This document shows, piece after piece, positions 32,099-42,273 of a DNA stretch of 64,000 nucleotides. The notes under the pieces are model-generated. The model saw only the letters and a list, made by a program, of their open reading frames with translations, ran no database searches and was not told where the DNA came from. A program made the position numbers and the translations under genes. This stretch comes from Symbiodinium natans (lineage: Eukaryota; Sar; Dinophyceae; Suessiales; Symbiodiniaceae). Within the stretch, counting starts at the first letter, position 1. Every line of letters begins with the position of its first letter. Location: the NCBI GenBank assembly GCA_905221605.1, contig CAJNDS010002348.1, positions 354,501 to 418,500 on the forward strand. The letters run 5' to 3'.

Positions 32099-34643
32099 CC
32101 CCCCCCAACCCCCCCCCCCCCGCCCCCCACCAAAACACAAACCATACGAAACTTGCCCACCCCCCCACCCCACCCCCACAATGATGCCTCACTATTCCAG
32201 GCTTTGCGCGAAAGCCATTTCACTACCAGCATGCCACCTCCTCATTTTTGCAAGTTTGGCCACCTCCTCCTCAGCTCCAGCCCCTCAGCTCCCGCCCCTC
32301 AGCCAGCCCTTCGCCCAAAAACCAAAATTGAACCAGAAAAGCAAAAAGCAAACTCCCCCAAAACCACCCAAACGCTATAGAATTTAAACCCTAAACCCTA
32401 TAAACCCTATAAACCCTAAGAACATAAATATAAAATTATTTAAAAAAAAGAACATATACATAAAATATAATAAATAATTTCAAACGATAAACCTTATAAA
32501 CCCTATTAATAAACACTATAAACCCTATAAACCCTAATATAATATAATATATAATAATAAAAATAAACCTATAGAAATATTAATATAACCCTAATATTAT
32601 ATAAAATAATAAACCCTATTTAAATAATAAAAATTAATAAAAAAATAAAAAAAAACCCATAAACCATATAAACCATATAAACCCTAAAATAATAAAATAA
32701 AAGATAAACCCTATAAACCCTATAAACCCTATAAACCCTATAAACCCTATAAACCCTATAAACCCTATAAACCCTATAAACCCTATAAACCCTATAAACC
32801 CTATAAACCCTATAAACCCTAAAAACCCTATAAACCCTATAAACCCTATAAACCCTATAAACCCTATAAACCCTATAAACCCTATAAACCCTATAAACCC
32901 TCTCAACCCTATAAACCCTATAAACCCTATAAACCCTAAACCCTAAACCTTAAACCCTAAACCCTAAACCCTAAACAAGCAGGACAGCCAGATCAACAGG
33001 GAGTACCTTGACGAGTTGTTGGCGGAGCTTGAGGCCAGCCCAACAGTGGACGCGGATTCGGAGGAATCCAGCACAGAGACAGAATCCGACGCGGACAGTT
33101 CCGACGATGACAGCTCGGACGGGTCTTCGGAAAACTCTAGTGGCTCTTCTAGCGGAGACGAGTCAAAGGCTTCGGAGCCTCAGCAGGTTGAGGAACCGGA
33201 GGCAAAGGAGAGGGGTGGGCAAACACCAAAGAAGAGTGTGTCGGGGAGCGAGGCAGGCCAGAACGAGCAGGTTGCGCCTAACCCGCCGGAGCAGTCCTTG
33301 GCCTTGGTTGCAACGTCAGCAGAGGTTGCCACGGTTCAGAAGGCAAACAGTCGCTCAAAGCAGAATCTAAGGAAGAGACCATGCCATGAGAGGGTGCATG
33401 TGTGAAAGACATGAAGAAGGAACAATCTCTTTCATTGTTTCTGATACTAAGGCAGCAGTCACAAGAAGGACTGGGATACGTTTACAAGGCAATGTCAAAA
33501 CCGGAAGACATTTCCAACGGAGTTGTCCGAGTACTACGACAAGAGCAAAGTTGACTTGTTCAATTTGTGGCTCACGAATGGCAAAGACCTACAAAAGCCT
33601 CCTCCTTAATCGTACCTGTGCACGTCGTTGTAGATAACGCAATGTTTCTTCGTTTGCTTTGCCCGCCTGCAAGGGTAAAGGTGGTGGTGGAGCGCATACG
33701 CGAGAAGAAGACAACGGCCCGACAAGGAGCTGCTGCCATGAAGCACCGGGACATTGTGCTGATCTATGGCAAGGACAAAACAGATCAGCTTTGCGCCAGG
33801 TTGAAAGAAGCAGGCCGCTGGTACTATGACGAAGAATGGCCAAAAGACGAAGACGAAATCTACAACTACGTTACGAGGCCCCGGAAGCTCAACGTGGAAA
33901 ACATCACCAGTGAGAAGGCAAGCATGCAGGCTACCGCGCACATTGATGACGCAGAGGCCATGAACCAGCTGACTGCTGCAGACGGGGTGTTTGGTGCCGG
34001 CGTTGAAAACAGCCACGGCAGCTGGCGAGAAGGCTGTGCACGAGCAGATCTTGGCAGACGAGGTGCAGAAGCCTCCCAGAAAGAAGGCAAAAAAGGAAGC
34101 CGCAGAACCGGAAGTCATGGTTCCTGCGACTGACAAGGACAAGGCTGAGGACACCGCGAAGGAAGTCTTGAAAGCAATTGGGGAAGCGCGAAAGCACGCC
34201 CTGTCTCTTCAGGGTGTGGAGTACAGCGACACCCTCGGCAAGGACTTGTCGCAGTTCGCCAAGGACACGGAGAAAGAGTACCTGAAGGTGCAAAAGAAGC
34301 TGAAGAAGAAGGTGACCAAAAAGAAGGACAAAAGGTACTTCCTCGACTACATCACCAAAAGCCAAGCAAAGCTCGAGTGGTTCAAAAAGGCTGAGGCAAC
34401 TGATGGGTGCGACATTCAAAAGCCCAGAACCCAAGACTCTATAGACTCTAGTTTCCAAAGTTCCCAATTTTGAAAACCGAAAACAAAGAACCTTGACCGT
34501 CCTAAACCCAACGCTAAACCCTAAACCCTAACATTGTCGTTTTGTTTGTGATAGGCGGCCGCGAAATCCCTGATCTCGAGCAGCAAGACGAAGAAGCCAA
34601 AGGCTCGGCTAGGGGAAAGAAGGACACAAAGGAGGACAGCTGA
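31088..34643 (+). CDS. Lys-rich/acidic multi-exon protein with telomere-repeat intron
   Basis: Exon 1 (31088-31658) starts MALAKDKKLDQERKAKKGKK and is Lys/Glu/Ala low complexity with a coiled-coil-like end. The next block begins after AG at about 32979 (QDSQINREYLDELLAELEAS, then a Ser/Asp acidic stretch). Then come about 33464-33606 (KDWDTFTRQCQNRKTFPTEL, YYDKSKVDLFNLWLTNGKDL), 33673-33985 (VKVVVERIREKKTTARQGAA, GRWYYDEEWPKDEDEIYNYV), and after a one-base frame change in GGGG near 33986, up to about 34420 (KKKDKRYFLDYITKSQAKLE). A last exon at 34555-34643 is possible. From memory, the KDW..F and YYDEEWPKDEDE modules are recurrent in Symbiodiniaceae proteins. Function unknown. Confidence 0.55.
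31682..31812. repeat. Telomere-like array inside an intron
   Basis: Runs of CCCTAAA with CCCCAAA and CCCTCAA variants, located just 3' of exon 1 of the 31088 gene. Confidence 0.85.
31805..32390 (+). repeat. Dispersed repeat, copy 2
   Basis: Plus-strand counterpart of 3700-4300 (see there). The central part here (31910-32150) is an expanded CCCCACC/poly-C tract. It lies inside the long intron of the 31088 gene. Confidence 0.75.
32391..32977. repeat. (CCCTATAAA)n array, a telomere-repeat derivative
   Basis: About 25 tandem 9-bp units CCCTATAAA, densest at 32705-32935, preceded by an AT-rich degenerate zone and ending with normal CCCTAAA units. The minus-strand frame of repeated GFI is a by-product. 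Confidence 0.9.
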
Positions 34644-35796
34644 TCCGCAGCGCGGGTGGTGTTTTGACGTCGTGGCTTGAAATGTGCCACTCGGTTTTGA
34701 CCATCGTGACCATCTTGCAAAGCTTCACAAGTCTCGAGCGCTCAGAAATGCAATCACGAGCATCAGTGGGGAAGAGAGGGGGGTGGGGGGCCTCCTTCAC
34801 AGCCTTGCTTCGTAGTAACTTATATCCACAACCGCAACCCGTATCCCGGCGCAGGTCCCTCCTTGGGTTCAGACGCAACGTGGCCAAGGCGCGTCGCGAC
34901 TTGAAAATCCCGAAACCCAAAAGCAGCTACGCCCACAACCTCAAACTCGAGGCCCGTTATAGTTAGTGAACCCTAAGCTCTAAACCTGACACACAGACCC
35001 TAAGTATAAACATTATAAACCCCACACTCAAACCTTGAAGCTCTAAATCCTGCTAGGTTGTGTTCAGCGGGATGGGGTTCAGGAGCAGGTCCCTTGTTCG
35101 GCTCCAATACCGTTTGCTTCGGCCAAATTTATACGATGTTGCGTTATGTTAAACTTTACCCTAGTTACACAGTACACTGCGCTATTGAAGACGTGTAGGG
35201 TTTTGTAAAGTAAAGCGCATAATGCAGCATCGTATAGCTTCAAGGCTTGCCTTTGGGCTTGAGTATTCACGGGCTGAGTCCAGAGAGCTTGAGGTTGCGC
35301 GTGTGCTGGGGATTTCGGAGGCGTTTTTTTTTTTTTTTTTTGCGGGGTTGGAGGTTGGTGGCTTCGGCGCTTACAACACCCACCTGTACGCTTTGCAAAT
35401 TGGGGTTAGGGGTTGAGGCTTGGGGCTTGCAGGGTTTCAAGGTTTAGGGCTGAGGGTTTAGGACTGAGGGTTTAGGGTTGGGGTTTAGGGTTGAGGGTTT
35501 TGGCCACTGTTTCGGGCACCAATGGCTCTGTCGCCGAGATTTGTACGATGCTTCGTAGAATGTCTGTGTGTACGCGAAAGCTTTAGAAACTGAGGCATTG
35601 CTCTGGTCAACTCTTGCAATGAACGAATATATCCCGGAACATATTCTCACAACATTTGCTGGAAACTATACATTTGTTTTCCAGGACCCATCGACAAGAC
35701 GACAGCCATGACAGGCACATTGGCAGGACTTTCGTCCCTACGTTTTGTTCAGGGTTTAGTCGGGCTCAGGCCGTATAGGAGTTTACTTGTGGGTCA
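34644..35796. other. Spacer of 1.15 kb, no gene recognised
   Basis: Includes an AAACTCGAGGCC word (34943-34955) shared with the dispersed repeats at 4.3 and 31.8 kb, a T run of about 18 near 35325-35341, and degenerate TTTAGGG units at 35410-35500. Confidence 0.45.
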
Positions 35797-38483
35797 GTGC
35801 TGTATAGTTTGTTTGCGTACCCCAAACAGAGTGTTGCTGATAAGCATGACAAGTGTGACGGTTTGTCTGGCAGGCCACTGAAGCGCTGCAGATATGAGAA
35901 CCTGCCGCGCAGCCATGAAGCGGAGGAGTTTATGAGCAACCGGGCTGCCTTTTGCGCGGTCTGTTTCTTAGACACCAAAAGCACCGACCATTGTGAGGCA
36001 TGATTGGATGTGGCAAGCTGCACATCCACACTGCGGCAGAAATTGCCCGCAAACAGATGCTGGACTGCCCTCAGATGGCTGCCGTGGAAATGTTTGCATC
36101 TCTGGGCAGCTACGGGAAGCATGCTGGGCACGAAGAAAGGGACCTGCACAGGTGGTTAGGAGGCCTTTTCAACATTGGCTTGGAAGTCTATTGGACCACT
36201 GTCAAACTACAGGTTGGGCTGAAACACTTGTCAGCTCTGCGTCGTGCGTTGCAGATAGTGAGCTTGCGCCTGCCCTGTGGAGGTTTCAACAGCGATGAAG
36301 CCAACAAATGTTCGCATTCCGGTGCTTCTTCCTCACGAGATTCTGCACAGTCTTGCGTGCGCAGGGCCCAGACAGGCCTCTAAAGGGCCACTGCAGATTT
36401 TCATTCTTGTCATCACAAGTCGTACTGCATGGATTCGATCCCTGAAGTTTGCAGCCTCCGTGACGGGAGACCGGGGTGATCGAGCCATCGAAGAATTCTG
36501 GGAGCATTGCAAGAGCCTGGACGCATATGCTGCTCATCCTGCCCTACAGGGCGGAATACGCCTTTCAAGCTGCTCAGCTTTAAATGTAAGTGCTTGAGAA
36601 CCTGCTTAGCAGTGCGCTGCGTAGATCAATATATGAGGACTTATCCCCATGACCTTCCATTGCGACGGGGCAGAGTTTTACAGCAACTGCGAGTTTTTGG
36701 TGTGGTCGTGCGGCTCTCTTTTCGCAACGGGAGATGCCAGCTGCCTGCAGCAAGCGTGCACCGTGTGCTGTGCTTCTTCGTTTTGCCCTGAGGGCAACCT
36801 GTGTATAAGGTGTTCGACGTCAAATTCCCTTGTGTGATCATTCCCCACGAATGGATACCGAAATCTGCCGCTTGGCTGCACGTGGCTTCCTGCTGTCTGA
36901 GTGAAACATCATCTTTGACGCTGGGACGCGAGGTCTCTCAGGAAGTTCACCGCCACGTGGCGAAGCTGATGTCATGGTCAATGGAGTGCGCTCTGCAGGG
37001 CAAGGGCCCCCACGCGGGCTTCCACGGCGAGCAGTTTGAGGAAAACAGCTTGCGCCAGAGGCTCGCAGGAGCCACCCTTGCCAAGAACTGGAGGCGCGCT
37101 GTGCCCTGCTCATCATCCTTTATGAACGCACGCCGTCAGCATGCAGCAAAATAGGCTGTGGCAACACGTGCTTGTGTGGTGTTCTACGTGGCAGGGCCGC
37201 CTATTTCTGCATGAAGTATGATCTCAAGGCACGGGTGCAGTGCAACTTCTTCAGCAGAAATTACAACGCGAACCTCGTTTGCGAAAGCTGCTTTGCCTGC
37301 AAACCAGCTAAAACCACAGACCCTCTGCTGAACTATCGCGATTTCACATTGTCTGCTGGCCATCGCCTAAGCCGCATCAGCCATCGCACCTATGTGGCAA
37401 TGACGCCGCCAAGTGAGCTTTCACCATGGGTGTGCATGCCTGGGTGGTCCCTCGAGTCGTGCTCCCGCGATCCCATGCATTCAATCTACCTGGGCGTTTG
37501 CAGGGACCTTGTTGGTTCGTTGCTAGCAGACTGGATCGATGCTGGACTGCTGCCTCCAGCTCCCACTGTGTCTGACCAGCTTCGAGCTTTCTCACTTGAA
37601 ATGCACGCAGTGTGCAAAAGAGAGAAGCGGCCTGGCAGCAGATACGATGCCTTTGTGAACACGAGTCATATCTGTTAGCATTTTCCCGCGCCGGATTCCA
37701 AGGATTTCCTTTCGAAAAAAGTTTTTGCACAGTCGCGAACTGCAACCTCTGCAAGCCAGATTTCCCGGAGCTGTCCACAACATGGAAAGCCGCTGAGATC
37801 AAAATCGTTGTGTACTTCCTCGCTTCCAAGGCCGTTGAATACAATGCAAACACTGGCGCCGCCCGATCAAAGTTTCATGTGTGCTTCCTAGGTCATCTGC
37901 CGAAACAGCAGAGCTCATGTTGTTCAGTGCTGAGGATCCGATTCTCAGGGCAGGGACTGCATGTGTGTGGTCCTTGAACGAAGCCATCAGCATTTTGGAC
38001 CAGAGCGACATCATTTTGGAAAAGCAAGACGCTGATCGGTTTTCGGTGCTCCTTCGAGAATCTTTGATTTGCTGGCAGTATCTCGCAGCCAAGTTCCTTG
38101 AGGCCAACAAGCGCAGATGGCACTTGCGCCCAAAGCACCATGTTCTAGATCATTTTGCAGACGAGGTGGCAGAGACACAGATCAATCCTCGCCTTTCTTG
38201 CTCTTGCTTTCAAGAAGAAAGCTACCTAGGACATTTGAAACGCATTGCGACGAAGTGCTCATCCCTGACAGTCCTAGAAAGGACATTCCAGCGGTTGTTG
38301 CTCTTCTTGAGTTTGCGTTGGCAACGTGCTCGTGACTGGGAGCAACAGCTCTTGCAGCCGGAGGCAGTGGGGTCAAGCTTCCAAGACGCGTTTAGGCGTG
38401 CGCTCGATGAAAAACATGAGAGCCACATTGTTTTAAGAACAAGTCCTTGTGCTTGGGACCTTGTGCCCTGCAGGATGGAGTAA
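35797..38483 (+). pseudogene. Transposon-like family member B (HCDG protein), multi-exon or broken
   Basis: Coding blocks in changing frames: 35797-36000, 36000-36208 (MIGCGKLHIHTAAEIARKQM, EMFASLGSYGKHAGHEE), about 36277-36375 (TNVRIPVLLPHEILHSLACA), 36648-36755 (MTFHCDGAEFYSNCEFLVWS), 36805-37115 (FDVKFPCVIIPHEWIPKSAA), 37200-37675 (FCMKYDLKARVQCNFFSRNY, SCFACKPAKT, PWVCMPGWSLESCSRDPMHS, IYLGVCRDLVGSLLADWIDA), 37690-37860 and 37893-38483 (RRWHLRPKHHVLDHFADEVA). The order of modules matches member A at 12.3 kb. A D.MH..YLGV.RD motif, a Cys pair and an H-rich motif hint at a nuclease or transposase fold, but no catalytic set is shown. The terminal stop is TAA 38481. Confidence 0.5.
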
Positions 38484-38734
38484 ACCTGAAAGTAAAGCCC
38501 TGAACACTATATGAACCCTAAACCTTAAACCCTGAACGTCCCTAAGCCCTTTCAACCCTAAACCCTACTCAAGGTGTTCCTCAAGCCAGCAACGTGGCTT
38601 ACAAATATATAAAGTAAATGAATCAAGGCGTTGTGTCCTTTTGCCTTCCCGACCAAGAAATTGCAAGGCTGGATGCTATGTAAACTTGAAACAAAGTTGA
38701 GTAGCTTTACATATCCTTTAGCTGGACGATGTCT
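38484..38734. other. Spacer, no gene
   Basis: Degenerate CCCTAAA units at 38510-38565, then AT-rich sequence leading into the tandem array. Confidence 0.5.
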
Positions 38735-40150
38735 CCTTTACATTGCCATTGCACCAGATGGATCAGCCAGCGTTTGCAAACGAAAGCGTGCCCGCTGTTG
38801 TATGCAAAAACAGCACAATGAAGATTGAGCAGTTTTCTTATATCCTTCATCCTTTATCAGAATTTTTTTTTACATTGCCATTGCCATTGCACCAAATATG
38901 TCAGACAGCGTTTGTGCACGGCGGCTGCTAAAACCAAACGAAGGCGTGCCCGCTGTTGTGTGTAAATAACAGTATACTTGAGCTTTTTTTTACTTGAGAA
39001 GTATTCTTCTTTTTTACATTGCCATTGCACCAGATAAGTCAGCCAGCGTTTGTGCACGGCGGCTGCTAAAAACAAATGAAGGCGTGCCCGCAGTTGTATG
39101 TAAAGAAGAGAAAAATGAAAACGGTTTATACTTCTACATATCCTTTAGAGAAGCATTTCTCCTCTTTACATTGCCATAGCACCAGATAGGTCAGCCAGCG
39201 TTTGTGCACGGCGGCTGCTAGAAACAAACGAAGGCGTGCCCGCTGTGGTGTGTAAGTAACGTTCAGTATATAATGAACACTGAACCGTTGTACACTTATA
39301 TCCTTTAGAGCAATTTTTTTACATTGCCATTGCCGTTACGCCAGATAGATCAGCCAGCATTCGTGCATGGTGGCTGCTAGAAACACACGAAGGCGTGCCC
39401 GCTGTTGTGTGCATTATAATCAAAACTGAGCCGTTTTATACTTATATCCTACAGAGAATGGATTTTCCTTTTTTACATTGCCATTGCACCAGATAGGTCA
39501 GCCGGCGTTTGTGCACGGCGGCTGCTAAAACAAACGAAGGCGTGCCCGCTGTTGTAGGTAAAAAACAGCATTAATTATGAAACTTCAGCAGTTTTTTGTA
39601 ATTATACACTTTAAAAACATTCTTCTTGTAGTACATGACCATTGCGCCAGATAGGCCAGCAAGCGTTTGCGCACGGCGGCTGCCGTAAACAAAGGAAGGC
39701 GTGCCCGCTGTTGTACGTACAAACAGTTTAGTGAAAATTCAGCCGTTGTATACTCGTTTCCTTTCATTTGTTATATTGCCATTGCACCAGATAGGTCAGA
39801 CAGCGTTTGTGCACGGCGGCTGCTAAAAACAAGCGAAGGCGTGCCCGCTGTTGTATGCAGTATATAATGAAAACTGAGTATGCTATAGAGAAGTATTTTT
39901 CTTTTTTTACATTGCCATTGCACTAGATAGGTCAGCCAGCGTTTGTGCACGGCGGCTGCTAAAACCAAACGAAGGCGTGCCCGCTGTTGTATGCAGTACA
40001 ATGAAACCTAACCCAGTTTATACTTATAGAGAAGTTTTTTCTTTCTTCTGTACATTTGCCATTGCGCAAGATAAGTCAGCCAGCGCTTGTGCACGGCGGC
40101 TGCCAAAAAAAAAAGAAAGGCGTGCCCGCTGTTGTGTGCAAAAAACAGCT
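38735..40150. repeat. Tandem array of ten ~145-bp units near the right end of insertion 1
   Basis: Units start (CATTGCCATTGC or close) at about 38741, 38873, 39017, 39169, 39322, 39476, 39634, 39775, 39910 and 40053, spaced 132-158 bp. Each has a conserved GC-rich core of about 85 bp containing CAGCGTTTGTGCACGGCGGC and AAACGAAGGCGTGCCCGCTG, and an AT-rich variable spacer ending in a T-rich tract. The core is far better conserved than the spacer. AAACGAAGG also occurs next to the right terminus (40610). It could be a subterminal transposase-binding array or a small-RNA gene array; neither is proven. Confidence 0.85.
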
Positions 40151-40194
40151 TATAATGAAAATTGCATGGCCGTTGTATACTTATATCCTGCACG

Positions 40195-40500
40195 TCGATC
40201 TCCGCGTCGATCGTCGCCGTCGCTGACGCCGCCGCCGCCGTCGCCCTCGCCGTCGCGTCCCGCCCTCGCCGTCGCTGTCGCCGCCGCCGCCGTCGCCGTC
40301 GCCGTCGCCGGCACCGACGCCGGCCGCCTCCGCGTCGCCGTCCGCCGTCGCCGTCGCCGCCGCCGCCGCCGCTGCCGTCGCCGACGCCGACGCCGCCGCC
40401 CGCCGCCGCCGTCGCCGTCGCCGCCGCCGCCGCCGTTGCCGTCGCCGACGCCGTCGCCGCCGCCGCCATCGCCGTCGCCGTCACCGCCGCCGCCGTCGCA
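40195..40500. repeat. GCC/GTC trinucleotide-type array
   Basis: About 300 bp of GCCGTC and GCCGCC words. All frames are open for this reason and translate to Pro/Ser, Arg or Ala/Val runs. Not taken as coding. Confidence 0.85.
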
Positions 40501-40589
40501 TAGGTGCATATATATAGGAAACTCTTATACCTGACGCCTTTATGGACACATACGTACCTTTCGTACGACTTACGCAAGCTTCCGTATAC

Positions 40590-40607
40590 ATACGCCAGCT
40601 GGCGTAT
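40590..40607. repeat. 18-bp perfect palindrome near the right end of insertion 1
   Basis: ATACGCCAGCTGGCGTAT is self-complementary and lies 71 bp inside the right terminus. A plausible subterminal protein-binding site. Confidence 0.6.
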
Positions 40608-40666
40608 ACAAACGAAGGGGACACGGCAGGTCAGCTTCCGTGTGCGCCCACGGCTGTCCTTTGCGT

Positions 40667-40678
40667 AGCTGTGGGCCC
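40667..40678 (-). repeat. Right terminal inverted repeat of insertion 1
   Basis: AGCTGTGGGCCC, the inverted partner of 1268-1279, followed by the TA at 40679-40680 and then resumed gag. Confidence 0.55.
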
Positions 40679-40680
40679 TA

Positions 40681-42272
40681 ACGGCATGCTGGAGGTGGCC
40701 GACGCCATGGACAAGGCGGCACGTAGGTGTCGCGAGGCTAACCTCACGATCCCGGACGAGATCATGATCTATTTCTTCTTCGAGCACACCCAGTCGTCCA
40801 CCGAGAGACAGGCAAATTTGTTGCTGCGCACGGGCGGCGAGTACAACTGGAAGAAGATGAAGGCGGCGGTGGAGCTGCTGTACCAGAATGTGAATGTCAG
40901 GACCAACGCTGCTGGAGGTCGTGATGTGCGAGATCGTGGTGGCCGTGGAGGTCGTGCTGCTCACGAAGCTCATATCCAACAGAGCCCAATTTCGCATGAC
41001 TACGCAGACCTTTGGAAGTTGCCCGGCAACGAGGCGACAGAGGAGCAAGTTGAGAACTGGATCTACGACTTGGATCCGGTGGAGCAGTTGGCGTCAGCAG
41101 AGCTAGAGGAGATCCCGGAGGACCTCGCGAGGGAACTCCACCTTTGTTTCGCCACTCACAGGGAGAATCGCCAGAAGCTGGCGCGGGCAGTGCAAGCTCG
41201 CGGCTTCTACGTCGGGCAGAAGGGCAAAGGCAAGGGCAAGTCCAAGTACGATTCCAAGGGCAAGTCCAAAGACGGCAAGGGCAAGAAAGGAGGCGGCGGC
41301 AAGGCTCGTGGCATGTCCCTTGAGGAGCTCAAGAGCAAGACGCAGTGCGCCGACTGCGGGCAACGTGGTCATTGGCGGGGAGATCCTCAATGCAAGGGTG
41401 CCAGGAGCAACAACGCCGTGCAGCGGGACGGCCTGGACGATGACGATGAGGCCCAGGACTGGTACGAGGACTACGACCGTGACGTCGAGTACCCATCTTG
41501 GGCTGCTGAGCGCTATGGCTATGAGGCGCATCGCTCGTCCTATGTGTCGGCGCGCAGAGAGCCAGGCGACGACCGGGACAGGCGGGCTGAAGCAGAGGCG
41601 GCGGCGCGGGGTGTTGACCGCGTGCGCCGCAAGGCCGAGCCAAGCGCGCCTGCCGTGAACGCGGACCAGGTCAAGGCCCAGCTCACCTCTGACACTTTCC
41701 TGGACGCTGAGGCGGTGAAGAGCAGGATTCAGTCCATGCACCGGCCGCACATGACCCCGAGTCAGGCCCCCGAGTTGGTGGCTGAAGCTTTTCGACACTT
41801 TGGTCTGGAGCCAGTGCCATCTGGAAGGAAAGGCGTGCGAGAATTGTTGGACGAAGACACACCGGGCCCAGACATCGAGTCGCTTCGGCGCGCCCTAGTT
41901 ACCCGGCGGGCCGACTTCAGCTTGGAGCGGGCAGTTTGCAGCAGTTCACGCAGGCCACCGACTGTGGAGCCCAACCGGCTCTATCTGACGTTGGACACAG
42001 CTTGCGAGAACACGGTGGCCGGGGTGACTTTGTTGCGGAGCTACGCCAAGCAGCTGGAAACGAACTACGGCGTCCATGTGAAGATTGAGGCCGAGTCGGA
42101 GCACTACTGCTTTGGGCCGGGGCCGCCATTGCCGTCGAAGGAGAGATGGTCTTTTCCGCTTGGTATCGGTGGGGAACAGGCCGTGATACACACCTCGGCG
42201 GTGGAAGACACGCACAGCCCGAAGGTGCCCTTTCTGGCAGGACAAGACTGGATGAAGTTCATGGACGCTTGT
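40681..42272 (+). pseudogene. gag: Copia gag C-terminal part and aspartic protease
   Basis: Gag resumes as GMLEVADAMDKAARRC and runs through a Gly/Arg region, a Lys/Gly-rich basic stretch, a zinc knuckle at about 41347-41396 (CADCGQRGHWRGDPQC, with six rather than four residues before the last Cys) and an acidic linker. A protease motif LYLTLDTACENTV sits near 41980, where DTA is the active-site triad of retroviral-type aspartic proteases; PFLAGQDWM closes the domain. A one-base gain in TTTT at about 42268 sends the frame to a stop at 42288-42290. The open frame extends 5' to 40542, but that part lies in insertion 1. Confidence 0.85.
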
Positions 42273-42273
42273 T

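Larger units (their letters stand above)
1268..40678. mobile_element. Insertion 1: giant TA-flanked element with GGGCCC ends
   Basis: The gag frame stops at 1266-1267 and resumes at 40681. TA lies on both sides (1266-1267 and 40679-40680). The inner ends are inverted: GGGCCCAAAGCT on the left and GGGCCCACAGCT on the right, with weaker similarity for about 60 bp further in. Removing the insert plus one TA restores gag in frame, and the empty site CCGTTAACGG is a perfect palindrome. A TA duplication resembles Tc1/mariner-type transposition, but no such transposase is evident, so the superfamily is open. The true length is nearer 31.9 kb if the internal 7.4-kb duplication is an assembly artefact. 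The insert carries many genes and repeats; misassembly is not excluded. Confidence 0.6.

Noticed and set aside
32634-32906. Minus-strand frame of repeated GFI
   Set aside because: It is the 9-bp CCCTATAAA array read in a frame without stops.
38735-40150. Regularly spaced repeats as a CRISPR array
   Set aside because: Repeat units are ~85 bp with diverged copies, the spacers are themselves related, and the context is eukaryotic.
40195-40500. Pro/Ser-rich or Arg-rich proteins in the GCC/GTC array
   Set aside because: All frames are open because of the trinucleotide composition; nothing extends into natural sequence except the unrelated gag frame downstream.
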